Of a DNA stretch of 64,000 nt, positions 56,121-64,000 are shown one piece after another. Where the stretch lies: positions 295,973 through 359,972 of the forward strand of contig NZ_JACHJH010000001.1 of assembly GCF_014203555.1 (NCBI RefSeq), written 5' to 3'. This DNA is from Streptomyces olivoverticillatus. Its GTDB lineage: Bacteria > Actinomycetota > Actinomycetes > Streptomycetales > Streptomycetaceae. The notes beneath the pieces were generated by a model. It had not been told where the DNA came from. It was given only the letters and a program-made list of their open reading frames with translations, and ran no database searches. The position numbers were made by a program, and so were the translations under genes. Position 1 is the first letter of the stretch. Each line of letters begins with the position of its first letter.

Positions 56121-56966
56121 ATGCCCGAGCACCACTCCGGCCGAGCCCGCCGAATTCCCCCCACACTGGCGGCCGGCCTCATCTCGCTCCTGGCCGTACT
56201 AGCCTTACTCGTCACTCTGCCCGGCACCGCCACGGCGGGCGGGGTCAAACGGCCCGTCCACCCCGACCGGGACTGGATGGGCGTCACCATCCGCGCTCAC
56301 GAGGACGGCGCGGGGCCGTCCGCCGCCGCACAGCTGACGGCGTCCGTCGAGGGCGTCGACGTCAGCAGTCACAACGGCAGCGTCTCGTGGTCCTCACTGT
56401 GGAACAGCGGCGTGCGCTTCGCCTACGCCAAGGCCACCGAGGGCACGAGCTACACCAATCCCTACTTCACCCAGCAGTACAACGGCTCCTACGACAGGGG
56501 CATGATCCGAGGCGCGTACCACTTCGCCCTCCCCGACAACTCCAGCGGCACCTCCCAGGCGAACTACTTCGCCGACCACGGCGGTGGCTGGTCGCGGGAC
56601 GGCAGGACGCTGCCGGGCGTACTCGACATGGAGTACAACCCGTACGGCGACACGTGCTACGACATGAGCGCGTCCGAGCTGGTCAGATGGATCGGCGACT
56701 TCGTCGACCAGTACCGCTACCGCACCGGGCGGGACGCGGTGATCTACACCTCCACCACCTGGTGGAAGAAGTGCACCGGCAACAACGGTGGCTTCGGCTC
56801 GGTGAATCCGCTGTGGATTCCGCGGTACTCCTCCTCGGCGGGGGAACTCCCCTACGGCTGGGACTTCCACACGATATGGCAGTACACCGACTCGGGCCCG
56901 ACCGTCGGTGACCACAACCGCTTCAACGGTTCGCTGAGCAGGCTCCAAGCTCTCGCCAACGGCTGA
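56121..56966 (+). CDS. Secreted GH25 lysozyme, with a TTA codon
   Basis: This 281-residue glycoside hydrolase family 25 muramidase cleaves peptidoglycan glycan strands. A signal peptide (1-40) with basic n-region is followed by a short propeptide-like segment (41-73) and the catalytic domain: VEGVDVSSHNG (D80), AYAKATEG, RGAYHFALP, and the catalytic DME (D169, E171) in GVLDMEYNPYG. The start is ATG at 56121 with GGAGG six bases before it. Leu29 in the signal peptide is encoded by TTA (56205-56207), a codon read by the bldA tRNA and rare in Streptomyces, so synthesis may be tied to development. Confidence 0.94.
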   Translation: MPEHHSGRARRIPPTLAAGLISLLAVLALLVTLPGTATAGGVKRPVHPDRDWMGVTIRAHEDGAGPSAAAQLTASVEGVDVSSHNGSVSWSSLWNSGVRFAYAKATEGTSYTNPYFTQQYNGSYDRGMIRGAYHFALPDNSSGTSQANYFADHGGGWSRDGRTLPGVLDMEYNPYGDTCYDMSASELVRWIGDFVDQYRYRTGRDAVIYTSTTWWKKCTGNNGGFGSVNPLWIPRYSSSAGELPYGWDFHTIWQYTDSGPTVGDHNRFNGSLSRLQALANG

Positions 56967-56993
56967 CGCGGTCGGGTCCCCGGCACGGGCACC

Positions 56994-57023
56994 GGGCCCC
57001 CGGCGCATCGGCGCCGGGGGCCC
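56994..57023. terminator. Bidirectional terminator between the lysozyme and M4 protease genes
   Basis: A perfect 13-bp stem (GGGCCCCCGGCGC and complement) with loop ATCG stands between the convergent stops at 56966 and 57041. Confidence 0.85.
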
Positions 57024-57040
57024 ACAGCCATGCCTCGGGA

Positions 57041-59851
57041 TCAGCCGCAGTTGCCCGCCGGGCGGTTGCGGGTGACCAGGTCGGTGGAGCCGGTGGTGCC
57101 GTCGATCCACACCACCCGGCGGTCCCCGGCCGCCGCGGCCGAGACCTGCTCACCGCGGTTGCAGGAGACCCGGCCCGCCACGGAGCCGTCCGTGGAGAGC
57201 TGCCACAGCTTGGACATGGTCTCGTTGCGGTACTTGGTGTCCGGCAGCTGCGAAGTGACCGTCACCGCCGTCTCGGAGGCCGTCAGACCGACCGGAATGA
57301 GGGCGCCCTCGCCGGTCTCCTTGCGGATGTCCACCACATCCGAGCCGTCGAGGCCGGCGCGGCGCACCGCCGCCTGCCCCTGGTCCAGCACCTCGTCGGC
57401 CAGCCAGAAGACGTACCGGCTCGTGATGCCCGTCTGGCCGATGCCCTGCACCGTGCCCAGCTGCTTCATCAGGGTCTTCTTGCCGTCCTTGAGGTCCAGC
57501 ACCTCCACGCCCGTCGTGAAGGAGCCGTCCTGCTGGTAGGCCTTCGCGTAGGCGATCCGGCCGCCCGAGAGGGACGGCAGGGCCGAGCCCACGTCCGCGC
57601 CGCCGCCGTCGACCCACGTCGGCTCCTTGTCGCCCGCCTTGAGGTAACCCACATGGCGGCCGCCGAACAGGTTCATCTTCTCGAAGACCGTCACCGCGCC
57701 CTCGACGCGCAGCCCGGCGATGTCGTCCGTACTCGTGCTGTAGAGCTTCTTGACCGGTCCGCCGGCCAGCGGCCGGGAGAGCACGTCCACCCCGGCCGTC
57801 CCGTACGCCGCCCACACCACGGTCTTCCCGTCGGTCGCCGGGTTCACGTGGTAGCGGCCGTCATTGGGGCTGATCAGCTTGGGTGCGCCCGAGCCGTCCG
57901 TGCGCCCGGCCCAGATGGAGTACGCCTCGGTGCCGTCGTCGTTGGACTTGCTGGTGGCCCACCAGCCGCCGCCCGCGCCCACGCCGGAGCCCGCGGTGTT
58001 GAGCTTGCCGAGCAGCTGGTCACTGTCGACGCCGAGGGCCTCCTCCCAGTTGGGGACGATGCCGTGGGCGTTGAAGGAGCGCTTGACGGTGTTCAGTTCC
58101 TTGGCGGAGACCTTGAGGTCCCTCGCGGCGGCGAGCACCGCGTTGCGGCCCTCGGTGAAGCCGTCGAGCGGGGTCATGTACTGGGTGAGCGCCTTGTAGG
58201 CGATCCGGTCGGCCAGGGTGCGGCCGAGATCCTCGCGGATGTCCCACAGGGCGCCCGAGAAGATGGTGGAGTTCAGGTGGACGCCGCCGTTGTCGGTGCC
58301 GAAGCCGACGCCGAGGAAGTTCTTGGAGGTCGTCGCGCCGTCGTTGAGGTCGCGCAGGGCGCACTCCCGGCGGGACTTCGTCCGGCACAGGTCGCCGCCG
58401 AGCAGGCCCGCCTCCGGGTCGTCCATGGACATGCCCTTGGCGTCCACGGCGATGGCGTTGCCGAAGTAGTCGGCGAGGGCCTCGTTCATGGCGCCCGACT
58501 GGCCGGCGTAGACCAGGTTCGCCGTGTTCTCCACGACGCCGTGCGTCATCTCGTGGCCGACGACGTCCAGGTCGGCGGAGAGCGTCTTGTACTCCTTGTC
58601 GCCGCCGCCGTACACCATCTTGGTGCCGTCCCAGAAGGCGTTGACGTACGGCAGCCCGAAGTAGGTCACGCCCACCAGGGAGTTGATCGTCCCGCCGCGG
58701 CCGTCGAGGCCGTCGCGGCCGTGGACCTTGCGGTAGTAGTCGTACACCTTGCCGGCGGCCCAGTGCGCGTCGACCGCGCCCGCCTCGGTGGCGTCCTTGC
58801 CGAAGGCGGGGTTCGGCGAGCCGAACTCCTTGATGCCGTCCGGCCAGCGGCCCGACGCCTCGCCGACGTCCTTGCCGCGGGCGTCCCAGGTGCTGATGAG
58901 GTTCTTGCTGGTGTCCCACATCCGTGCGTGGTCGCGCATGATGTACTCGCCGCGCGCGGTGTCGAAGAACAGGCCGAGCTCGACGGTGGTGCCGTCGTAC
59001 TTGACGCCGGAGCCGGCGACGCCGGGGTGGTGGCCCTCGTCGCCGCCCGCGGCCTTCGCCTTCGCCGCTTGCGCGGACTTGGCGGACTTGGGGGCGCCGA
59101 AGGTCTTGATCCCGCTGTACTGCAGCACCGGATATCCGGCCTTGGCGTCGACGTACACCTCGCGCAGCACGGGCTCGCCGGTGGCCGGGTCGGTGCCGCG
59201 GACGGTGACGTGCTGCGTGAGCACCCCCGCTCCCCGGGGGAGGACGACCAGGCCGCGGGCGGTGCCGGTCAGCGCGGGCGCCTTCGCGTCCTGCTCCGGC
59301 TTCGCCAGCCGCTTCCCGCCGAGCTGCGCGGCGGTCGCGGCCACGGCGCGGCGCACGGCGAGGTCTTCGCCGACGTCGGCCTTGGTGTCGGCCTTCAGGG
59401 CGGTGAAGTACTTGCCGGAGGTGCCGGTGACGACGCGCTTGCCGTCCTTCTTCTCCATCCGGACGACGTACTGTCCGCCCAGGACGTCGACGCCGCGGTG
59501 CTTCTGCTGGAGCCGGACGGTCTCGGAGGTGCCGGTGCTGACGGTCTGCACGGGCTTGAGGTCGCGGCCGGGATCGGCGATGCGGTAGCGGCTCTTCTTG
59601 TCGGCGAGGTGCCCACGGGCGGCGTCGGCGGCGCTGCCGGTGGCCTTCGCGCCCTCACGGATGCCGTCGACCAGGGAAGGGGTGGAGGTTCCCTTCCCCG
59701 GAATCACCTCGACGGGGTCGCCCCCACCGGACACCGCCTGCGCCGGCACCGCGGACACGACAAGGGCGGCAGCACCGATCAGCGCTGCCGCCCCTGCTAT
59801 GCCGGAAGTTCTGCCGGCGGATCTCGCGGAACGTGCTCTGGGCTTACGCAA
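57041..59851 (-). CDS. Secreted M4 (thermolysin-family) metalloprotease with C-terminal propeller-like domain
   Basis: This 936-residue secreted zinc protease has a signal peptide with basic start (1-39, ending AQA), an FTP/PepSY propeptide (about 50-245) and the M4 catalytic domain (about 280-555) with H433-E434-x2-H437 in VGHEMTHGV and E457 in NEALADYF. A further 350 residues form a repeated beta pattern (for example DGKTVVWAAYG, GRHVGYLKAGD, TSRYVFWLAD, DRRVVWIDG), like a propeller that could bind substrate or cell wall. Translation appears to start with TTG at 59851, nine bases after GGAGG; no in-frame ATG or GTG is close. It stands alone. Confidence 0.92.
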   Translation of the reverse strand: MRKPRARSARSAGRTSGIAGAAALIGAAALVVSAVPAQAVSGGGDPVEVIPGKGTSTPSLVDGIREGAKATGSAADAARGHLADKKSRYRIADPGRDLKPVQTVSTGTSETVRLQQKHRGVDVLGGQYVVRMEKKDGKRVVTGTSGKYFTALKADTKADVGEDLAVRRAVAATAAQLGGKRLAKPEQDAKAPALTGTARGLVVLPRGAGVLTQHVTVRGTDPATGEPVLREVYVDAKAGYPVLQYSGIKTFGAPKSAKSAQAAKAKAAGGDEGHHPGVAGSGVKYDGTTVELGLFFDTARGEYIMRDHARMWDTSKNLISTWDARGKDVGEASGRWPDGIKEFGSPNPAFGKDATEAGAVDAHWAAGKVYDYYRKVHGRDGLDGRGGTINSLVGVTYFGLPYVNAFWDGTKMVYGGGDKEYKTLSADLDVVGHEMTHGVVENTANLVYAGQSGAMNEALADYFGNAIAVDAKGMSMDDPEAGLLGGDLCRTKSRRECALRDLNDGATTSKNFLGVGFGTDNGGVHLNSTIFSGALWDIREDLGRTLADRIAYKALTQYMTPLDGFTEGRNAVLAAARDLKVSAKELNTVKRSFNAHGIVPNWEEALGVDSDQLLGKLNTAGSGVGAGGGWWATSKSNDDGTEAYSIWAGRTDGSGAPKLISPNDGRYHVNPATDGKTVVWAAYGTAGVDVLSRPLAGGPVKKLYSTSTDDIAGLRVEGAVTVFEKMNLFGGRHVGYLKAGDKEPTWVDGGGADVGSALPSLSGGRIAYAKAYQQDGSFTTGVEVLDLKDGKKTLMKQLGTVQGIGQTGITSRYVFWLADEVLDQGQAAVRRAGLDGSDVVDIRKETGEGALIPVGLTASETAVTVTSQLPDTKYRNETMSKLWQLSTDGSVAGRVSCNRGEQVSAAAAGDRRVVWIDGTTGSTDLVTRNRPAGNCG

Positions 59852-59980
59852 GGAGTTCCCCCTCCGTACGTGCCATGTATTGCGGTCGCGGCATATGCAA
59901 GCCGTGAGACGGCGGGGGATCAATGGTGCGTACGGTCCGGGGGGCGACTTTCGGCCGGGTAGCGGGTGGCTGTGCGCGGC

Positions 59981-60027
59981 CCGTGCCGCGCGGTCCCCCA
60001 CCCCCGTGGGGGGACCGTGCGGCACGG
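59981..60027 (-). terminator. Long hairpin after the MBL hydrolase gene
   Basis: CCGTGCCGCGCGGTCCCCC pairs with a complementary arm ending at 60027, with about 20 pairs, one mismatch and a small loop. It begins seven bases after the stop at 60034 on the minus strand. Confidence 0.8.
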
Positions 60028-60033
60028 CGCGGG

Positions 60034-60912
60034 TCAGGCGTCGACGGGCTCCCAGGCCGGGCCTTCGCCGTCGGTCCGTACGCGGCCGAAGACCACGTCC
60101 GCGAAGTGGGCGCCGAAGCCGAGCGTGTTCGGCTCGGACATCTCCTCGACCAGGCGGCGGCGGAAGACCGCGGCCTCCTCCGGGTCGTGGTCGACGGCCG
60201 CCGGCCATTCGGGGCGGTCCGCCTGGACCGGGGAGTGCATCGCGTCGCCGAAGGCGATCAGGCGCCGGCCGCCGCCCGTGACGACGTACGCGGCGTGGCC
60301 CGTGGTGTGGCCGGGGGTGAGCATGACGTGGACGCCGGGGAAGATCTCCTCGCCTTCCGCCACGGTGCGGACCTTGGGCTCCATCAGCGCCGTCATCTCC
60401 TTGGTGATGCCGTGCTGCTCCAGGAGGTGACGGTGCGTCCACTCCGGTTCGGCCACCAGGTGGTCGGCGTGGGCGAAGGCGAGGGTGCCGGTGCCCGGGA
60501 CGGGCAGCCAGGCCCAGCCGATGTGGTCGATGTGGAGATGGGTGAAGGCGACCGCTTCGATGTCGGCCGGGGTGCGGCCGAGCCGGGCGAGGCTGTCCAG
60601 CATGGCGCCGCCGGATATCTCGCCGAGGCGGCCGCCCGGCACGGCCGGGCGGGGCTGGGGGCCGAAGCCCACGTCGATCAGGAGGGCACGGTCACCGTGC
60701 TCCACCAGCAAGCCGCCGACGCTGCCCACCAGATAGCCCGAGTCGTCGAGGTATTCGGGGTGGGCCGCCCAGTCCTCGTCGGTGGTGGTGGGAAACCAGC
60801 CGCGCGGCGAGATCTGGGCGGCACCGTCCGGCACGAACGTGACCTTGGTGTCGCCGAGGTGCAGGGAGCGGAGATCCGACGGGCGGATCAGGCGGGATAC
60901 CGAGTTGGTCAT
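60034..60912 (-). CDS. MBL-fold metallohydrolase
   Basis: This 292-residue metallo-beta-lactamase-fold hydrolase keeps the two-metal motif THLHIDHIG (H125, H127, D129, H130), then TPGHTTGHAAY and LIAFGDAMHSP for the remaining ligands. The group includes quorum-quenching lactonases and other esterases, so the substrate cannot be fixed. No signal peptide is visible, so it acts in the cytosol. It lies 39 bp after lon in the same direction; whether it shares the lon transcript depends on that short gap. Confidence 0.9.
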   Translation of the reverse strand: MTNSVSRLIRPSDLRSLHLGDTKVTFVPDGAAQISPRGWFPTTTDEDWAAHPEYLDDSGYLVGSVGGLLVEHGDRALLIDVGFGPQPRPAVPGGRLGEISGGAMLDSLARLGRTPADIEAVAFTHLHIDHIGWAWLPVPGTGTLAFAHADHLVAEPEWTHRHLLEQHGITKEMTALMEPKVRTVAEGEEIFPGVHVMLTPGHTTGHAAYVVTGGGRRLIAFGDAMHSPVQADRPEWPAAVDHDPEEAAVFRRRLVEEMSEPNTLGFGAHFADVVFGRVRTDGEGPAWEPVDA

Positions 60913-60951
60913 GTTGCAGCCAACACCCCGTCAGGTCCCCGCATTCCCCGC

Positions 60952-63348
60952 CTATGCGGCGACCGCCACCTCCGCCGTCGCCGGCGTCAGCGCCAGCTCC
61001 AGGACCTGGCGGACGTCCGAGACGGCGTGGACGTCCAGCTTCTCCAGCACCTCCGCCGGGACATCGTCCAGATCCGGCTCGTTCCGCTTGGGGATGATCA
61101 CCGTGCTGACGCCTGCCCGGTGCGCGGCGAGCAGCTTCTGCTTCACGCCGCCGATCGGCAGCACCCGCCCCGTCAGCGACACTTCGCCCGTCATCGCCAC
61201 GTCCGGGCGGACCTGGCGGCCGGACAGGAGGGAGGCCAGGGCCGTGGTCATGGTGATGCCGGCGCTGGGGCCGTCCTTCGGGACCGCGCCCGCCGGGACG
61301 TGCAGATGGACGCCGCGCTCCTTGAAGTCGCCGACCGGCAGTTCCAGTTCGGCGCCGTGGGAGCGGAGGAAGGACAGGGCGATCTGCGCGGACTCCTTCA
61401 TCACATCGCCGAGCTGGCCGGTGAGGGTCAGGCCCGCGCCGCCGGTCTCCGGATCGGCGAGGGACGCCTCGACGAACAGCACGTCACCCCCCGCCCCCGT
61501 GACCGCGAGACCCGTGGCCACGCCGGGGACGGCGGTGCGCCGCTCGGCGGGGTCCTGCGCGGACTCCGGCGTGTGGTGCGGCCGCCCGATCAGCGGACGC
61601 AGCTGGTCCGCGCCGATGGTGAAGGGGAGCTCCTGCTCGCCGAGTTCGTGCTTGGCCGCGACCTTGCGCAGCAGCCGGGCGATGGCGCGCTCCAGGTTCC
61701 GTACGCCGGCCTCGCGGGTGTACTCGCCGGCGAGCCTGCGCAGGGCGCCGTCCTCCAGCCGGACCTCGCCCGGCTCCAGGCCGGCCCGCTCCAGCTGGCG
61801 GCGCAGCAGGTGGTCGCGGGCGATGACGACCTTCTCGTCCTCGGTGTAGCCGTCGAGGCGGACCAGCTCCATGCGGTCCAGCAGCGCCTCGGGGATGGCC
61901 TCCAGGACGTTGGCGGTGGCGAGGAAGACCACGTCGCTCAGGTCGAGTTCGACCTCCAGGTAGTGGTCCCGGAAGGTGTGGTTCTGTGCGGGGTCGAGGA
62001 CTTCCAGCAGGGCCGCGGCCGGGTCGCCGCGGAAGTCGGAGCCGACCTTGTCGATCTCGTCGAGCAGGACGACCGGGTTCATCGAGCCGGCTTCCTTGAC
62101 CGCCCGGACGATGCGGCCGGGCAGCGCGCCGACGTACGTGCGCCGGTGGCCGCGGATCTCCGCCTCGTCGCGGACGCCGCCGAGCGCGACCCGGACGAAC
62201 TTGCGGCCCATGGCGCGGGCGACCGATTCACCGAGGGAAGTCTTGCCCACGCCGGGCGGGCCGACGAGCGCCAACACCGCGCCCCCGCGCCGCCCGCCGA
62301 CCACACCCAGCCCCCGGTCGGCGCGCCGCTTGCGCACCGCCAGGTACTCGATGATCCGTTCCTTGACGTCCTCCAGGCCCGCGTGGTCCGCATCGAGCAC
62401 GGCCTTGGCGCCGGGGATGTCGTAGGCGTCCTCGGTGCGCTCGTTCCAGGGCAGCTCCAGGACCGTGTCCAGCCAGGTGCGGATCCAGCCGCTCTCGGGG
62501 CTCTGGTCGGAGGCGCGCTCCAGCTTGCCGACCTCCGTGAGCGCCGCCTCGCGGACCGTCGAAGGCAGGTCGGCGGCCTCGACGCGGGCGCGGTAGTCCT
62601 CGGTCTCGCTCTCCGGGCCGCCGCCCAGCTCGGCGAGCTCCTTGCGGACGGCCTCCAGCTGGCGGCGGAGCAGGAACTCGCGCTGCTGCTTGTCGACACC
62701 TTCCTGGACGTCCTTGGCGATGGACTCGGCGACGTCCTGCTCGGCGAGGTGGTCGCCGAGCCACTTCACGGCGAGCTTGAGCCGCGCGACGGGGTCGGCG
62801 GTCTCCAGGAGCTCGACGCGCTGGGCCACGGTGAGGAAGGGCGAGTAGCCGGAATTGTCGGCGAGCTGGGAGACGTCCTCGATCTGCTGGACGCGGTCGA
62901 CGACCTGCCAGGCGCCGCGCTTGCGCAGCCAGCTGGTGGCCAGCGCCTTGTACTCCTTCATCAGCTCCTTGACCGCACCGGGCAGCGGGTCCGGAGTGAT
63001 CTCCTCCATCCGGCTGCCCTCGACCCACAGCGCGGCGCCGGGCCCCGTCGTACCGGCCCCGATGCGCACGCGCTGCACGCCGCGGATGAGCGCGCCCGGG
63101 TCGCCGTCGGAAAGCCGGCCCACCTGCTCGACCGTGCCCAGCGCGCCGACCCCGGCGTACGTCCCATCGACCCGGGGCACCAGCAGCACGCGCGGCTTGG
63201 CGCCGCCGGAGGCCGCTGCCTGGGCCGCCTCGACGGCCGCCCGGACCTCCGCGTCGGTCAGGTCCAGCGGTACGACCATGCCGGGCAGCACCACCTCGTC
63301 GTCGAGCGGCAGCACGGGCAGGGTGAGCGGTGTGGACGTCGAAGCCAT
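60952..63348 (-). CDS. lon: ATP-dependent protease Lon
   Basis: Lon degrades misfolded and regulatory proteins. The 798 residues contain an N-terminal substrate domain (starting LPVLPLDDEVVLPGMVVPL), the AAA+ module with Walker A GPPGVGKTSLG and Walker B VVLLDEIDKVG, and the protease domain with the Ser-Lys dyad S695 (KDGPSAGI) and K738 (GGVKQK). The ATG at 63348 has GGGGAG four bases before it; the frame is open to 63411 without a site. The HAIR-type inverted repeat just upstream (63370-63390) predicts heat-shock control by HspR. Confidence 0.96.
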   Translation of the reverse strand: MASTSTPLTLPVLPLDDEVVLPGMVVPLDLTDAEVRAAVEAAQAAASGGAKPRVLLVPRVDGTYAGVGALGTVEQVGRLSDGDPGALIRGVQRVRIGAGTTGPGAALWVEGSRMEEITPDPLPGAVKELMKEYKALATSWLRKRGAWQVVDRVQQIEDVSQLADNSGYSPFLTVAQRVELLETADPVARLKLAVKWLGDHLAEQDVAESIAKDVQEGVDKQQREFLLRRQLEAVRKELAELGGGPESETEDYRARVEAADLPSTVREAALTEVGKLERASDQSPESGWIRTWLDTVLELPWNERTEDAYDIPGAKAVLDADHAGLEDVKERIIEYLAVRKRRADRGLGVVGGRRGGAVLALVGPPGVGKTSLGESVARAMGRKFVRVALGGVRDEAEIRGHRRTYVGALPGRIVRAVKEAGSMNPVVLLDEIDKVGSDFRGDPAAALLEVLDPAQNHTFRDHYLEVELDLSDVVFLATANVLEAIPEALLDRMELVRLDGYTEDEKVVIARDHLLRRQLERAGLEPGEVRLEDGALRRLAGEYTREAGVRNLERAIARLLRKVAAKHELGEQELPFTIGADQLRPLIGRPHHTPESAQDPAERRTAVPGVATGLAVTGAGGDVLFVEASLADPETGGAGLTLTGQLGDVMKESAQIALSFLRSHGAELELPVGDFKERGVHLHVPAGAVPKDGPSAGITMTTALASLLSGRQVRPDVAMTGEVSLTGRVLPIGGVKQKLLAAHRAGVSTVIIPKRNEPDLDDVPAEVLEKLDVHAVSDVRQVLELALTPATAEVAVAA

Positions 63349-63369
63349 GATCTCCCCTTCGGCAGGCAA

Positions 63370-63390
63370 ATTGAGCGCAGCCGACTCAAG
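63370..63390. promoter_or_regulatory. HAIR-type inverted repeat (HspR operator) before lon
   Basis: On the minus strand CTTGAGT-N7-GCTCAAT fits the HAIR consensus CTTGAGT-N7-ACTCAAG with a perfect first half and five of seven bases in the second. It lies 22 bp before the lon start, where a repressor would block transcription. The lon gene is a known member of the HspR regulon in Streptomyces. Confidence 0.8.
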
Positions 63391-63459
63391 GCTGAGCCAG
63401 TGCCTGTTCAATGCCCGGGGAGGGTCTGATGTTCCCGGCTCTGCGTTCGCTGTGAGCGA

Positions 63460-64000
63460 TCAACGATCGCGGACGGCGCCCGGCGCGACGGGGGCGGCCT
63501 CGGTGCGCTGCTCCGGCACCCGGGGAGCCGGCACGGTCGGTACGGGCACGGTGGGCACGGTCGGCACGGCCACCGGCTCTTCCGCAGACGCCGACGGCCC
63601 CGGCCCCGGCGGGCGCTCCTCATCGCGCAGCAGCGACCGGCAGGCGATCCCCGTCAGCAGGGCGATGGGGTGGCCCCAGCTGGAGAGCGGGTCCACGAGC
63701 TCGGTGAGGTCCCGGGCGCACATGGCACCGGCCACACCCAGCAGCGTCCACTTCGCCGCCGGCCGCAGCAGCCCGGCCAGGGCGCCCACGCAGGCCATCA
63801 GGCCGAAACTGATGCCGTAGTCGAGCCGGTGCAGCGAGGCCTCCGGCAGCCGCCCCGCGGCCACGGCGCCCGCCACCGGCAGCTCGGTGGCGAGCGTGGC
63901 CAGGACGTGCCCCACCAGGAAGACCCCGGCCGTGCGCGCCGCCCCGACCCGCCGCTCCAGGGCGCTCACCACCAGCCCGAAGGCGAGCCCGTACACCGAG
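63460..64000 (-). CDS. Rhomboid-like integral membrane protein, 5' end cut by window
   Basis: The visible 180 C-terminal residues include about four to five hydrophobic helices, with GHVLATLATELPVAG, RLDYGISFGLMACVGALAGLL (quoted in part) and LLGVAGAMCARDLTEL. This pattern fits the rhomboid-like family found in streptomycetes. The conserved tail regions of true rhomboid proteases (GxSG) are not seen, although a serine in DYGISFG is in a comparable place. A Pro/Val/Thr-rich cytoplasmic tail (VPTVPTVPVPTVPAP) ends the protein. The start is outside the window. It is read toward lon, 111 bp upstream of its start. Confidence 0.7.
   Translation of the reverse strand, partial: SVYGLAFGLVVSALERRVGAARTAGVFLVGHVLATLATELPVAGAVAAGRLPEASLHRLDYGISFGLMACVGALAGLLRPAAKWTLLGVAGAMCARDLTELVDPLSSWGHPIALLTGIACRSLLRDEERPPGPGPSASAEEPVAVPTVPTVPVPTVPAPRVPEQRTEAAPVAPGAVRDR

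Noticed and set aside
59923..63429. Open frame of 1168 codons on the plus strand opposite lon
   Set aside because: It is a shadow of lon and of the MBL gene in a GC-rich genome: low-complexity Gly/Arg/Ala/Asp composition and no domain, while the minus-strand lon is complete with all motifs.

Overview
The window is a chromosomal segment of a Streptomyces species or a very close relative. The evidence is a very high GC content (clearly above 70% in most genes), codon usage heavy in G/C third positions, GTG and TTG starts with GGAGG-type ribosome sites, and genes typical of the genus: a conservon, ChiS/ChiR/ChiC, NucS, a Rho with a long Arg-rich insertion, an HspR-type HAIR box before lon, and a TTA (bldA) codon. 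I see no prophage, insertion sequence, CRISPR array or rRNA. There is one tRNA. Most of the content is conserved chromosomal core with a few accessory modules.

Layout. 1-12.8 kb is a mosaic of small units. It holds an ABC exporter (first gene cut by the window edge), an LLM flavin oxidoreductase, the SCO5389-family gene, nucS (mismatch endonuclease), a large membrane-anchored ATPase with a degenerate P-loop beside a STAS protein, a 3-hydroxybutyryl-CoA dehydrogenase, a TetR/DrrAB-like exporter pair with a clear shared operator, and a PduO-type cobalamin adenosyltransferase. 12.9-17.0 kb is the chitinase module chiS-chiR-chiC, with two 12-bp direct repeats in the chiC promoter.

17.1-42.9 kb is a long block read entirely from the minus strand. 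In transcription order it contains: a receiver-only response regulator, an ArgS-like protein without a catalytic core, lysA, hom, thrC, thrB, rho, an LCP ligase, rpmE, prfA, prmC, tsaC, a Cys-less LMW-PTP homologue, a glyA paralogue, a WecA/TagO-type transferase, atpI-B-E-F-H-A-G-D-C and a DUF2550 gene. It therefore joins aspartate-family amino acid synthesis, transcription and translation termination, cell-wall polymer attachment and initiation, and the F1Fo ATP synthase.

43.0-64.0 kb starts with tRNA-Arg(CCG). It continues with a NodB deacetylase, two divergent ferritin-like/AurF-like diiron proteins, a TetR gene preceded by six 16-bp tandem repeats, an NlpC/P60 hydrolase, a conservon (cvnA-B-C-D) that runs into a StyA-like flavin monooxygenase, a PP2C-like gene, a MarR regulator, a secreted GH25 lysozyme with a TTA codon, a secreted M4 metalloprotease with a propeller-like tail, an MBL hydrolase, lon and a truncated rhomboid-like gene.

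Most regions are recognisable Streptomyces core. The best candidates for unexplored biology are the conservon-monooxygenase unit, the diiron pair, the ArgS-like protein without a catalytic core, the serine-for-cysteine phosphatase homologue, and several repeat or leader structures (six-unit 16-bp array, rho leader, tRNA 3'-end hairpin, Crp-like palindrome before atpI).
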